Below, in pieces: positions 32,101-40,266 of a stretch of DNA of 64,000 nt. How positions within the stretch are numbered: position 1 is the stretch's first letter; each line of letters starts with the position of its first letter. The DNA is from Symsagittifera roscoffensis (taxonomy: Eukaryota > Xenacoelomorpha > Acoela > Convolutidae), in contig NC_087067.1 of the NCBI RefSeq assembly GCF_963678635.1, forward strand, positions 5,308,647 through 5,372,646, in the 5' to 3' direction. Position numbers and translations under genes: made by a program. The notes under the pieces were generated by a model. It was not told the origin of the DNA. It searched no databases and saw nothing but the letters and a program-made list of their open reading frames with translations.

Positions 32101-34353
32101 CGACGCCAGTCTGGTGGAATGTGCGTTTTGTTTGTGCCGCTCTTATCTGATGAATCCCTGACTGCTCTGAATATTGAAGTAGGTAAGGCACGTGAAAAAA
32201 TTCCATTGGTAAAAATATATTGTTTTTTTTTAAATATCAAAAAAATCAAGCACAGATAATGAGAGAGTAGTAGGTCCAGAAAAATTCGAGCTAATGAGTC
32301 GGCCTGCTTTTTCAGCACTCTAAATTCAAGAGACAATTGAATTTTTTCATTTTTTTCTCTCACTTTTTTCAATTTAAGTACTACTACCCAGTTACGCAAC
32401 CTTACAATTTCTTAGAATTATTTTTTTGATAACGAGTAAAATACTTCAAAGAATTCCGCAGAAAACTTCTTCTGGTCATTTCGCAATTCAACGGACAATC
32501 TCCGCAGAGACAAACAATGGAATAACTATATCTCCAGATTGGATTTAGCGGTGCACTAGATTCTCGCAAATATAGTAAGAGTAAAATGGAAAAAAATTAA
32601 AAAAAGAGAAACACCCCATATCGGTACAAGTGAACAGTAGATAGACAGCTGCGTCAAGCTTATAAGCTTTCCGCTTAGTCGTCGCTGTTTAAATTGTTTG
32701 TTTATTAAAAACCATTTTTTTCTAGAAGTAGATCGCTTATGATCTATGATAATATGATAACTTAGACTTACACTTTTCAGTTATTAAGCCAAAAAATTCT
32801 ATCGATTGTCATTGTTTCTTTTTATTAAAAAATCGTTAGGAAATTGTAATGCGAACGTTTTATGATACTTGGAAATTTTTGACTATCGTCGTTGTATCGG
32901 ATATCGGATATACTGATTTGGCTTCTCCAGGGGCTTACCTACCATTAAGAATAATAAAAAAGTTACAGTTAATAGCATGCTTATTTTATTTCTGTCAATA
33001 ATGGAAAATTTTATAGTTTTTTTTCATCCAAATTTCAGCAGACACATATTTGCACAGAGCAATTTTGCTTTATATCTCGAAGTTTTGACATTGAAAAACA
33101 TGGCCAAAAACCTTGGTTGTTTTTTAATTTTGCAATTAAAACTATGAGCGAAACTTAAATTTTTTGGATTTACTTTTTTGATAGCAACATATCAGTGATG
33201 TTGTTTGAGCCAGCATGAAAGCTGTTTAGGAGCTGATTCATTTGCAACTTTTGAAATCTATTGTCGGGCACGGTGAGCAAGTTTCAAAATAAGACAGTCT
33301 GGCATTGAAAAAAGAAACGCTTATTCTCGTCCTGCCAACAAAAGATCAGAGAAATGATTGATAACCTGAATAAAAAGATATACCTCTAATTGTTGTAGTT
33401 TTTCTGTTCCGACCATTGAAACAGGGCAAAAACTTAGTATTCGGGTTGTTTTTAGTTTGTTTTTGACGCAAAATTAGGTACAACAAATAATGATTTGACT
33501 GGGATGAGTGATATATCATATTAAAGGTCTTACAGTCATAGATTGAACCACACTAAAAAATTGGAAAACTTTTTTAACGTGGTTCTTTTTTTATTATTAT
33601 TTTTTCGTTTTTCAAGAAATTTTTCTGCAAAAATTGTTGTTTTTTATTTGCTATTTTAGTATGGCTGTCCAAAGATACCTAATCGTCATTTTTTTGGTCA
33701 GCTTTTTTATCAAGCAACGGCAAAAAAAAGACAATTATTTCAAAAACTTTGTTGTTTTTTTCTAAGACTTTGGTCGGAACATCCTGTGCTACTTGCATAG
33801 CAACAGCCTATCCTTGTTTGTTTTTGTATCACGCTTTACTTGTTCGTTTTTGTATCAGTCTATTTGTATCATTCTGTGCTACTTGCATAGCAACCGGCTA
33901 TGCTTGAGATTTTTATATCAGTCTATTAATTGTAGTATTTGACAAGTTGACAGAAAATAGTTACAGTTATTATGAAAACCTAAAATTTTAGATTTACTTT
34001 TTAATAGATTGATTGTTGCAAATTTTTCGTCAAATTTTTCAAATCTGTTGTTGCTCACGTATTTGGTTTTGAAATGTCAAGATTGTATTGAAGAGTCGCT
34101 TCGAAGTTTCGCAGATAGCCTGCACCCACATCAAAGTTTTCGCAGAATAGTCTCCTTCTAGCCCTTTTGCAATCAAAATCACAATTGCCTGTGATAGAAG
34201 AGAGACCGTTGAAACGACACCGTTTGTAGCTTTTATCCACACAGGGGAATCTTCTCTTCTTGAAACAAAAATTTCTGGCGGAAAAATTAGTCCCGTTGAG
34301 TTTTCACTTACGTCAATTATCGGAACCTCCATAGAATAATTTGCATCTTCCAT
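10957..34353 (-). CDS. Receptor A: divergent rhodopsin-like seven-TM receptor gene, six coding exons, 338 aa
   Basis: Coding parts, in transcript order: 34353–34059, 21962–21795, 21360–21255, 14597–14381, 12618–12535, 11103–10957. They total 1017 nt with no internal stop. The N-terminus has sequons NYS and NST. TM1 and TM2 lie in exon 1. TM3 starts with a Cys and ends in SLDRIIAV, a DRY variant. TM4 is in exon 3 and TM5 in exon 4, after an extracellular loop with a second Cys (the usual disulfide partner). TM6 is in exon 5; TM7 plus a short basic tail is in exon 6. CWxP and NPxxY are not recognisable, so ligand and G-protein coupling cannot be inferred. It probably sits in the plasma membrane as an orphan or chemosensory-type receptor. 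Receptor B has the same exon plan, which strongly supports the model. The ATG was chosen because it aligns with receptor B's. Confidence 0.85.
11211..11513. mobile_element. hAT-type MITE, diverged or truncated copy in receptor A intron 5
   Basis: It starts CAGGAGCGGAATCAGG and shares blocks with 48779–49196, including the words around AAAGGGTCCCC and TACTAT, GACATAATTTT, and a C-run near the right end. The right terminal repeat is not recognisable. Confidence 0.6.
12045..12195. repeat. Direct repeat around receptor A exon 5, left copy
   Basis: It shares CTATTGACCCCTA, AGCTGAAACTC and CAAAAAAGGACCAACTTG with 12764–12920. The spacing is about 720 bp and includes exon 5. Confidence 0.75.
12535..12618 (-). 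CDS. Receptor A exon 5: TM6
   Basis: This 84-nt exon lies between TTTCAG and GTGAGA, in phase 0 at both ends. It encodes VSLALMVYCVLYCIFGIAQQ and a few more residues of TM6. The usual CWxP motif is absent. It has the same length as its counterpart in receptor B. Confidence 0.85.
12764..12920. repeat. Direct repeat around receptor A exon 5, right copy
   Basis: This is the partner of 12045–12195 with the same word order. It is probably a dispersed element or relic of a small duplication. Confidence 0.75.
13201..13317. repeat. Direct repeat flanking the exon 3 copy, left (117 bp)
   Basis: It starts ACTAACTGCAAGACC and ends GGCTTAAAAAA. It is essentially identical to 13583–13699. Confidence 0.9.
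13318..13582 (-). pseudogene. Misplaced partial copy of receptor A exon 3 and downstream intron
   Basis: 13485–13582 matches exon 3 almost perfectly but lacks its first bases and splice acceptor. 13318–13484 matches the intron downstream of exon 3 (21090–21254). The copy lies after exon 4, out of order, so it cannot be used in a normal transcript. Confidence 0.85.
13583..13699. repeat. Direct repeat flanking the exon 3 copy, right (117 bp)
   Basis: This is a copy of 13201–13317, directly abutting the truncated 5' end of the exon 3 fragment. Confidence 0.9.
14381..14597 (-). CDS. Receptor A exon 4: extracellular loop 2, TM5, intracellular loop 3
   Basis: The acceptor is TTTTTAG and the first base completes the phase-2 codon. 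The loop has Cys in RAKCAPKTS, then IQNTRELISLPSILVMAVLT into TM5, then a basic loop (RRRMKG). The donor is GTGAGT in phase 0. The exon is strongly similar to 49772–49979. Confidence 0.85.
15489..15764 (-). repeat. 3' LTR of the old element (276 bp)
   Basis: This is a diverged partner of 19971–20235 with the same ends. The purine tract GAAAGGGGGGAAG at 15765–15777 lies directly before it on the minus strand. Confidence 0.92.
16066..16948 (-). pseudogene. Ser-rich C-terminal tail of the old element polyprotein
   Basis: Two open pieces, 16948–16628 and 16608–16066, are rich in Ser, Pro and basic residues (KTIKRRRKFSSSSSS), and a break in the frame lies between them. They parallel the Ser/Pro-rich tail of the young element. 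15778–16065 is non-coding. Confidence 0.55.
16987..17383 (-). pseudogene. Integrase core end and C-terminal part of the old element
   Basis: It begins with HRGCGLVERAKQTIKRRL, which holds the third catalytic residue (Glu). The next 100 residues are the usual variable region after the core. It follows the preceding fragment after a frame shift. Confidence 0.75.
17339..17893 (-). pseudogene. Integrase fragments of the old element
   Basis: The zinc-region remnant at 17893–17705 (PGQEAMVDI, WPRIHMDVRNLSKNCREC) has Asp in place of the usual His before PGQ. The first catalytic Asp is in EIQLDYAAPL near 17628. The second catalytic site reads RTNQCSG, with Asn instead of Asp. Stops and shifts of frame break the region, so it is inactive. 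Confidence 0.8.
18519..18896 (-). repeat. Five-unit 75-bp tandem array inside the old LTR element
   Basis: The units start at 18519, 18594, 18669, 18744 and 18820 (75, 75, 75, 76 and about 77 bp). Diverged remnants reach about 19000. Each carries GCGCCCTCTCGTGGC or a close variant. As 75 is a multiple of three, a frame stays open through most of it, but this is a by-product of the period and no protein domain is visible. Confidence 0.9.
19699..19971 (-). pseudogene. Gag N-terminus of the old element
   Basis: It begins MAHSAVSVG and contains GVPVFWPKPTTEPFFLWESW, which aligns with the start of the young element's Gag (MAQS, GIPAFSP, then a VEP..QW..W pattern). The frame is lost after about 90 codons. 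A further Gag-like stretch in another frame (RFKNIQRDL, SPEEIIKSALLQEKG) lies at 19272–19466, so at least one frameshift separates them. Confidence 0.7.
19956..19970 (-). promoter_or_regulatory. Primer-binding site of the old element, overlapping the Gag start
   Basis: The minus strand reads TGGCGCATTCAGCAG right after the LTR. As in the young element, the Gag ATG uses the last LTR base plus the first two PBS bases. Confidence 0.7.
19971..20235 (-). repeat. 5' LTR of the old element (265 bp)
   Basis: On the minus strand it starts TGTGGTACGGCAGG and ends TTATCCCACA, so TGTGG/CCACA is the terminal inverted repeat. Confidence 0.92.
21255..21360 (-). CDS. Receptor A exon 3: intracellular loop 2, TM4
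   Basis: The acceptor is AAACAG. The exon encodes VWYKQNCTKKAAFIPV and a hydrophobic TM4, and ends before donor GTGATC in phase 2. A second, 5'-truncated copy of this exon sits out of order at 13485–13582. Confidence 0.85.
21361..21794 (-). other. Receptor A intron 2, non-canonical GA–AG
   Basis: The exon/intron edge reads CTCTAG|GAGCTT and the 3' edge AAACAG|GTGGAG. Phase 1 on both sides fits only this cut. The first GT (GTAAAT, 10 nt inside) gives phase 0 and breaks the frame. Confidence 0.75.
21795..21962 (-). CDS. Receptor A exon 2: extracellular loop 1, TM3, DRI motif
   Basis: The acceptor is ATTTAG and the exon opens in phase 1 (TC completes the codon). It encodes the TM3 Cys in TSCKIM, then SFMTMTAPDWMAVLV and SLDRIIAVH, and ends ...GCAGCTCTAG. 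The next intron bases are GAGCTT, not GT. The nearest GT lies 10 nt further on and would put the next exon out of frame. Confidence 0.85.
22150..23316. mobile_element. Candidate 1.2-kb inverted-terminal element
   Basis: It is bounded by GCACCCGGGTTGAC at 22150–22163 and its exact inverted copy at 23303–23316. The inside is AT-rich with repeated ATGAAATTGTATGATAAGC words. There is no transposase ORF. A clear target duplication was not found. Confidence 0.5.
25299..25511 (-). repeat. 3' LTR of the young element (213 bp)
   Basis: It is nearly identical to 31618–31830 and is preceded on the minus strand by the purine tract GGGGAA (25512–25517). The palindrome recurs at 25415–25433. Confidence 0.95.
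25880..26374 (-). pseudogene. C-terminal tail of the young element polyprotein
   Basis: This is the same frame after the fourth in-frame stop. It is Ser/Thr/Pro-rich, with a basic motif RRNPGPPKFYG resembling the extreme C-terminus of other gypsy integrases. The final TAA is at 25882–25880. The 368 bp from here to the 3' LTR are non-coding. Confidence 0.65.
26438..27889 (-). pseudogene. Integrase and C-terminal region of the young element
   Basis: The same frame resumes after TAA at 27895–27893. A zinc-binding HHCC region (HETHPGQFG, then NCTQC, Cys59 and Cys62) is followed by the catalytic core with Asp94 (VDLDFAGPL), Asp153 (RADHGSCF) and Glu189 (NGVVERL), a D-X35-E spacing. The later part is basic and low in complexity (GKRKRNSPSKRR), typical of a DNA-binding tail. 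The frame meets TAA at 26440–26438. It would insert element cDNA into the genome. Confidence 0.88.
27893..28507 (-). pseudogene. Linker between RNase H and integrase of the young element
   Basis: These roughly 200 residues in the pol frame, between two in-frame TAA codons, have no catalytic motif that I recognise. This spacer is longer than in many Ty3/gypsy elements. It includes a Cys-bearing segment and a lysine-rich C-terminal third. It may be a tether domain; function unknown. Confidence 0.7.
28517..29269 (-). pseudogene. RT thumb and RNase H part of the young element
   Basis: This continues the same frame after the TGA. The first part is RT connection (PNPKNISELRSFFGSINQN). The RNase H domain has the TDAS motif (Asp94), Glu133 in TNELELL, and Asp160 in TDHKAL. 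The part ends at in-frame TAA 28519–28517, in a linker beyond RNase H. The listed start is only the first Met after the stop, not a real translation start. Confidence 0.88.
29297..31618 (-). CDS. Gag–protease–RT part of the young element (773 codons to first stop)
   Basis: The start ATG spans the LTR/PBS border. Residues 1–280 are Gag-like, rich in charged residues. Two Cys–His units follow: 287–302 (irregular spacing) and 309–322 (CX2CX4HX4C, classic zinc knuckle). The protease active-site motif DSA is at 413–415, with NILG near 488–491. The RT spans about 570–773, with FSNLDLKNAY (Asp663) and YNDD at 727–730. The frame meets TGA at 29299–29297 just after the RT palm; homology continues in the same frame beyond it. 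The product would act in virus-like particle assembly and reverse transcription. Confidence 0.9.
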   Translation of the reverse strand: MAQSTTDSNLRGIPAFSPNHTVEPNTQWNNWIDQFHLAIIAKENLDLDNLKEPMEGETTLPILEGAQESETDQQRKAREARNKETMRVYEHAEDKRLAEEKRKFGGMRRYEADKKVRSILYLALGAEGKRVFAQKHPRVKILGISFKEFYEMLELAFIKPTNITFERYKLLSRKQKDRESYEQFWGALSDLARSCEIGINAEQEWIRDVFIFNMKNCDLQRRLLSETLNPLDALNQAIIDKKGYYNHLKLTNMTRSFNTTGNSGRGYKNFNNVKKEPSLNIERSNTCMKCGNAFTKGHLNVCPAKEIVCNICKYKGHFGRLCKSKGRKPAVNTVDEAVNSQNCSYSPEDLQMRSEEKFCGVINAWTEEGISDNDDYSVLNIRTIYDTNGLETKKLVNIGLGDDAIVNLIIPVDSASPVSFLKQNVLHELKLRNPQLKFQPVEKKTRELYCGFTNDTINIIGKVVVRLQSNGWTADETPFFITSGHERNILGNENLPRIGIEIAQRQPLLPVNNISRTELCKLNNYSDTTLNLYHRYKALFNRVGKIPSDRKVTHFHSPFKHIQTKGRRVPLHLLDNVKTELNRMEKEGHIIKLNKCDEDCFISLIVITRKKDGSIKLALDSKLLNNQIFKNKYQIPNIHELIDNIALQLSSKESGEVWFSNLDLKNAYSLLQLCTDTSKQCNFSIVGGETTGTYRFLTGFYGLGDMPNEFQRVMDSLLKDIPFTNCYNDDILIASKGSLNEHKAILTNFLNILDNKNMAVKWEKCAFFQKEIE
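31608..31617 (-). promoter_or_regulatory. Primer-binding site of the young element, overlapping the Gag start
   Basis: The minus strand reads TGGCGCAGTC immediately after the LTR. Known insect gypsy-group elements (297/17.6 group) use a PBS with the same first ten bases for tRNA-Ser. The Gag ATG takes its A from the last LTR base and its TG from the first two PBS bases. Confidence 0.8.
31618..31830 (-). repeat. 5' LTR of the young element (213 bp)
   Basis: On the minus strand it runs TGTTGTGATTCAG... to ...CTCTTTATTA. It holds a perfect 19-bp palindrome at 31734–31752. It differs from the 3' LTR at two sites, one near the A of CTAAATAAAG and one near ATACTG. Confidence 0.95.
33787..33920. 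repeat. Short direct duplication in receptor A intron 1
   Basis: CTGTGCTACTTGCATAGCAAC occurs twice (near 33793 and 33875), each followed by a diverged CTATCCTTG or CTATGCTTG and TTTTTGTATCAGTCTATT-like words. Confidence 0.75.
34059..34353 (-). CDS. Receptor A exon 1: N-terminus, TM1, TM2
   Basis: The exon starts at ATG (MEDANYSMEV) and ends at AAATAC before a GTGAGC donor, in phase 1. It holds two N-glycosylation sequons, a hydrophobic TM1 (STVSLLSQAIVILIAKG) and a less hydrophobic TM2. An in-frame ATG lies 33 nt upstream, but only the inner ATG aligns with receptor B. The exon is very similar to 55386–55668, especially over the stretch GLEGDYSAKTLMWVQA. Confidence 0.85.
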
Positions 34354-34406
34354 GTTTTTCTGAAGTCCGTTGCTGAAATACCTCAAAACAAAAAAGCTAT
34401 TTGATT
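34354..34406 (-). promoter_or_regulatory. Conserved motif and possible 3' splice site upstream of receptor A ATG
   Basis: AATCAAATAG lies 44 nt upstream of the ATG, followed by a T-rich run and ATTTCAG. Receptor B has the same word 49 nt upstream of its ATG. The layout looks like the end of a 5'-UTR intron (branch region, pyrimidine tract, AG). A core promoter element is the alternative. Confidence 0.4.
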
Positions 34407-37400
34407 GGGCTTACAAAACTCTCGAAATTAAAAGTTTTTCTTTCAGAAAGGTGACAAGTTCCAGAGGTTATCTATTCAGTAGCTGGCACAAAGAACGCTT
34501 TATTGATTTTTGGCTCACACTTTTACTTGGCAATTTAACTGTTAATTGGAAACGAATAAAAACATCTGCTCATTTGTATGCGAGGAATAAAATATAAACT
34601 TTTCCATTTTTAAATCCGAATCACAAAAAAAAACATTTTATGTTTTACTGCACTTGGATCCCTAACAACAGTGAAAACTGAGAAGAAACCAGACCTGGTA
34701 CATAATTCCTCTTCATTTTGTGAAATGGTCATAAAAGTAAGAAGCTTAAAAAACTACTTTTGTTTGAATTAAGTGGCTTTTTGGCTATTTTGCATTTTTT
34801 TGCTATTGAAGAAATTTTACTGGAAGACATATTGTTTACCAGAACAAAAAAAGCAAACAATTTTTAAAAATTTGTTTTAGAGACGGTAACAACGATTGAA
34901 ACATTTAGATGAGGCATCAAGTATTGCAAGTAGAGGCTATTTAGTGAAGCCAATTAAAAGATGACCACTTTGCCTCAGAAAATTATCAATGACAATTCTG
35001 TCTCAATGCTCAGATAATTTAACTTTTGTTCGGCTGTTTTTTACTGCTAGATAGTGTTTCATGATGTTAACTCTTTGTCCAAAAACTATCCTAAAATTAC
35101 TCAAGTCACTAATTTACTTCCAGTTACAACTTTTAATTGCTCCTTTTTCTGAGAAAAAAGATAAGACAATTTTTTCAATCTGCTCTGTGGATCTGGGATA
35201 AAAGTTTCTTTTTCCAAGTGTTGTTAAAGTGTTTCACCACTCATTCACACATAGTCCAGTCTGTTATTGCCGTTTTGTTTGTGGGTTACTCATTTTTGGT
35301 TTGATAATTTCAGTAATATTATTGTATAATTAAAAGTTGGAACTAAAAATACAATTAAAATTTACCGTCGATTTCAAAAATAGCATCTGGCTATTTTTCG
35401 ATATATTGAACTATTTTGTTCACAATATAAATTTTTTTTCTTTCAAGTTTTAGCTTTTTCTTTGTCGATATTTTCTGAACTTTTGATTTTACAAAAAAGG
35501 TACTGAAGTTGTCCCTTTTCAATTATTTGGAGTTTGTGATGATGATATTGAGTAATTAAGACTAATTAAGAACAAAGAGGTTAAAAAAATGAAAACCATC
35601 TGCTCTAGGAGACTTTTTTGAAAATGACGTTTTAGCTTGACTTTCTGAATAGTCATTTACCATCTAGCAATTTGAATTTTCCGTATTATCCTATATCAAA
35701 TGAAAACCTTTGTTTCGGAAATTGTATTAAATTTGTCGGCTACCAAAGTTCACAATTGAAGAAAATCACATTTTTCGCATGTATCTCAAACATTGAGTTC
35801 TATGAAAGTTTTGGCTTTGGAACCAATTTTTTTCCCGTTTTTCATCTTGATTTCATAAAAATGTCCTTGAAAAAGCATGAAAAAAAGATGCATGAAATAA
35901 TAGCTTGAAATTAAGCTTTACTTAAGTGAAAATAATAAGCCATACTTTTTGGATCAGCTTACCACTTTTTTCCAACTAATAATGATTATGAACCCGATGA
36001 TTTTACTGATTATGAATTGTAATGATTATTATTTTGACCTTGATTTGGTCTAAAATTTATTTTTTCCTTTAGCTGCAAGCAACTTTAAGTTTAGTTAAGT
36101 AAAAAAAATTGATTGATAAAAATGGTTAGGTCAATCTCTGGCGATGTGCAAAGGGAGAGATATATGTTTTTTTTTCAAAGTTTGCGCGTAAAATTTGTTA
36201 ATAAAGGTTCACGTTTTTTACACACATTCTTATAATTCATACTTAGGCGCGTTCTTAGGTTTTTTTCTTTATTTGGGTACTAGGCAACACTTGACTTCCG
36301 TTATCTTTGGACTTTCTCACGCAAAATCAGTTTATTTAACTGAATGTTTAGTTTAAAATTTGTAGAAGGAAGTCTAAAGTTAACAACACCCAAATTGATT
36401 AAATGATTTTATTTCCATCTCACATGAAGCAAGCCAACAATTAAGCCAGCAAATAGTGCAAAAGTTTTTCAATTTAGCTATGAAAAATCAATATTTTAGC
36501 TATAAAAAAGAAGATTGGTAGCGTACGTTCAAAAATCTTGTTTTCCATTCATAGATTCAAAAGTCTCAAAAATTATAACCTTGAAAAACAAATTTAAAAA
36601 AAAAATTGTTGAGTTTTCTAGAAATCAGAATATTTTCACCTATACGGGTTTTGTTGATGTACAAATGGAAGCCACTAATAACGTATCGAGTTTGTCCTTT
36701 TCCGCTCTTCACGTGCATTAACAAACAAAAATTTTTGATTTAAAAAACACATGAAAAAACAGCTATTCCTGATTTTCAGTGACAAATATTGTGGTCGAAA
36801 CAATCTGCATACAGCAGCAATTTTGCATAAAGTTTTTTTTTTTTCAAAATGTGTTTTGATTAGAGGTTTTTTAGATGTATTGTTTGTTTGAGTGTGAGAG
36901 GATAAGGACAAAAACTAAACTTGGAATGTTTTTCAGCGACTCCAGTTAACTCCAGGTATTTTTTGAATGTTTTGTAGAAGTTAACCGCATAAGAATTTAA
37001 ACTAAATGAATTTTCAAAAGCTAAAATTTCACAGGTGAAAAATATTCAGTTTTTTTTGCTAAAATTGAAGCAATATCTATTAAAAAGTAAAATAAGCTGA
37101 AGTTTTGACATACTATATTAAACTTCTAATACTCAAAGCGCAAGACTATAATTGTTCAGACCAAAAACTCTTACCTCACAAATTGTAGCAAAATTTTCGA
37201 CCAACTTAGTTTCGAGCTGTTAATAGAAAAACTGGAAAATCGTTCCTTCTTATTTTTCTCTTTGCTTTGAGAATTGATATGTGTCGTGATTAAGTGCTCT
37301 GTTTTACTCTGAGTTATTGATAAACGACTCCGAATTAAAATAATCAAGTAGACATTTAAAGAAAAATTGTTAATTGAGTTTAATTCTCAATTTTGATTTT

Positions 37401-39174
37401 TGTTCCACAAAAGTATATTTTGTAATACTTATCAATCTGAATTAATAATCTTCAAATTGTTATAATTTGTCTGAGGGCGCTACATTTTGATATATAAAGA
37501 TAAAATTAACATTAGCCAAAACACAATCAGTGTTTTGGCGTCAAACTATCATTAGAGCACGCGATTAAACTAGTTTTTCTGTTGTATTGCATCTCTTTAC
37601 AAGAACTTTAGAGATAAAATTAACAATTAGCCGACACACAATCAGTGTTTTGGCGTCAAAACATTATTAAAGCACGCGGTTAAATTAGTTTTTCTGTTGT
37701 ATTGCATCTCTTTACAAGAACAATTTAGAACTTGACACGAGACGTTTTTCCCCAAAAATTTTTTCACACTAATTGAAATTTTATCTAAAAATTGAAAGTC
37801 AAATTCAAACTAGCCAAGATTGAACTAGATTTTAAAATCTTGAAATAGAAGAATTCTCGCATTTCAAAAAGAAAGGTAGAATTACTTCAACTAGGTTGAT
37901 AATCGAAACCAAATATGGTTGCAGTAAAATCGGAGACTTTTCAGAGTTGCTAAGGATCTGAAGCATGTTTATTTCAAGCATGCTGATGTCTTGTGACATA
38001 CCTTGCAGCAAGTTTGGCGTTTTTTTCTCTAGCATATCTGATCATAAATTGTCAGAGCTGATCGATGTCTGATTCAGTCATAACTCAGAATTTGTACGCC
38101 AAGTAAGACATTTTAAGCAAAAACCAACAATTCTTAAAAACAATAAATTAAATAAATTAAGAACGATAAATAGGACATATTGTAAAAACTGGAACTAAAA
38201 ACCTGATTTTACGCCCAATGGGTATTTCAGACGAAAAACAAAATGTCATTAAAATTTAGTGCTTAAAACAAATTTCAAAAAACCAAAAACAAAAAAAAAT
38301 CAATAACCTGTTTTTTAAAATTAGTTTAGAAAATAAAGATCCGAACAATACGGTATTTATCTGAAAGTTTCTGATCTCTGAATTGTTTTTAATGTTTTTG
38401 AATTATAAAAACACGTAAAAATTATGATTTCCGAGAGTTCTAGTTGTTGAAAAAGCTGGCAAAAACTAACTTTCTACGCAATTTAGAATTTTTTTTTTCA
38501 ACATTTTTTGAAGTCGAAACCCCGAGCGGAGGAGATCAAAATCGATGAAAAAAAGTAATCTGAGAAGGTAAAATCAAAAACTTTCGAACAATTTGGAAAA
38601 ACTTGTTAAGGAAACAATAGAAATCAAATAAACCAAAGTGTTTTTCCTCTGTAAATAATCAAACGCGTTTTTTGCAAAAACAGCATTCAAGGATTAGTTT
38701 TGTTGGTTAAAGAGAGTTTGAGAATGTCTTAAAAATCTTTTATTCAAAAAAAACAAAGCAGAACTTAGCAATGATGTGCTTTGAGCCCGTGTTGCATTCA
38801 GTTTGAATCAACCAGATTCAAAAGTCTTTGTTTTATATTGGCAAATTTTGGCAATTTTTGAGTTTTAAAACATCGTGGAAAGCCGAAAAAATTGCTAGCG
38901 ATCGCAAAATGGCAAATCAAAATGATCACTTACTAAAATTTTGATATTAGTTTTGCTAATAACAATAATTGGTTTATAATATAATAATATGATTGGTAAA
39001 TAAATTAATCACGCCACCCTTTCATAGCTTATTATTTTACCTCACAAAAATAATCCCATCAGAATATGTTCAAATATGTTTTTAGTCGCATACATGTTAC
39101 CAAGTTTTTGATAATCAAGCCGCAAAAAAAACAAGACAGTGTTGGAACTTGATGACACTATCGGTTTATAGTAA
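34407..39174. other. No gene recognised between receptor A and the SGNH locus
   Basis: This is AT-rich. The only structure is the duplication at 37499–37725. Open frames of 60–78 codons show no domain signature. Confidence 0.6.
37499..37725. repeat. 114-bp tandem duplication with a hairpin core
   Basis: Units start at 37499 and 37613. Each has an ACACAATCAGTGTTTTGG hairpin-like core (in the first unit CCAAAACAC pairs with GTGTTTTGG) and ends with TTGCATCTCTTTACAAGAAC. Confidence 0.85.
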
Positions 39175-39497
39175 TGCCGCAAAAGGATAGCTTTTAATAT
39201 GCTGCTTCACAGTTATTTAGAATTGCTGTCTTACAGTGAATTCAGAGTTGCTGTTTTACAGTGAATTCAGATTGTTTTTGTAATTTTTTTCGCTGGCCCT
39301 TTTGGACAAAAAGTGTCGCATCCTTAACTATTTTCAGTCTGTCTGAAAAAAACTACAAAGGAAAATAATTACTGCAAACTATTCAGAGAATTTTCAAGGA
39401 ATATATTTAGTTAATTTAAACAGATTTCCAAGACATACAAATGATAAAGAAGTGAAAATAGGTATTTTTTAAACAGTACAAGTTTTTTTGTATCAGT
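39175..39497. repeat. Direct repeat left of the SGNH insert (323 bp)
   Basis: It starts TGCCGCAAAAGGATAGC and ends TATCAGT. It is about 90% alike with 40267–40570. Inside, TTACAGTGAATTCAGA-type words recur three times. Confidence 0.9.
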
Positions 39498-39563
39498 CGT
39501 CGTCGTCGTGGTCGTCTCTCCGTTACGTCTCGTTCGAGACCTGGATGCCTCCTCCGGAACTAG

Positions 39564-40250
39564 TCAGGTCCCCGAGCCCCCACTAGTATGTCCTCCATTG
39601 GACTTATCAGTGGACAGCCTCTGGAGAGCCTGATAGATTTCCTTGGCCAGGATTTGGATGTGGTCCGTGGCTGGGTGCACCCCAACGTTCTTGTCTATGT
39701 GGGCTTCTGAGAACCGTCGGTATCTGTGGAACTCACATTTCGCTTTCTTTGCAATATTTTCGTATTGCCTGTTGATCTTCTTGATTTCTTCTTCGCGGTG
39801 CCTCCTCCATGGAACTTCCATTAAAACTACTTGAAAGCCTTCATTCTTGCACATTTCTACTAGATCCTTCATTTGGTCACTGAACTCGTCTGGCTGATGT
39901 ATTGAGCCGTGTCTCCATGCAATAGTGTTTGCCCCGCCGAGAATCGCGATTTTCTTATTTCCTAAAAGACTAAAATTGTCCAATATCTTCCTCTCGGGTA
40001 GTTGGTGACTCTGCGCACCGGGACAAGTCACAACCTTTGCGTTCTTGATAAAGAATCCATTTACAATGGAATCGCCCAGAACAGCGAGTTCAAGATGGTC
40101 TGTTGTTTTTTACGTGGTGATCTCCTCGCGGTACGGTTTGTCCCCTCATCTCGCTGGTACTTTATTCACACCCCCCTTGGATGCTAAAACCTCTTCCAGC
40201 CTCCCCTTCCTTCCACCTCTATCGCTCCTGCCCTTTCCACTCATTTTCAT
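39564..40250 (-). pseudogene. SGNH/GDSL-hydrolase-like ORF with in-frame stops
   Basis: One reading frame runs from ATG at 40250 (MKMSGKGRSDRGGRKG) to 39564. Two in-frame stops lie early: TGA 40148–40146 and TAA 40112–40110. After them comes LAVLGDSIVNGFF (block I, GDS with the likely Ser nucleophile), then KKIAILGGANTI (block III position), VVLMEVPW, and GVHPATDHIQILAKEIYQAL (block V His region). SGNH enzymes are esterases or lipases acting on acyl esters, and such domains also occur in ORF1 of some non-LTR retrotransposons. The frame stays open past the TGA at 39566–39564. The usual Asp before HP is absent. The segment is more GC-rich than its surroundings, which suggests a transposed or captured piece. 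Pseudogene, mobile-element ORF and a host gene read through stops are the options. Confidence 0.65.
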
Positions 40251-40266
40251 TCACGACCTGAAAAAG

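Larger units (their letters stand above)
21963..34058 (-). other. Receptor A intron 1 (12.1 kb)
   Basis: It holds a 6.5-kb LTR retrotransposon (25299–31830) and a 1.2-kb inverted-terminal element (22150–23316). The stretches 23317–25293 and 31836–33780 show no gene; 33787–33920 has a short direct duplication. The edges are AAATAC|GTGAGC and ATTTAG|TC. Confidence 0.8.
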
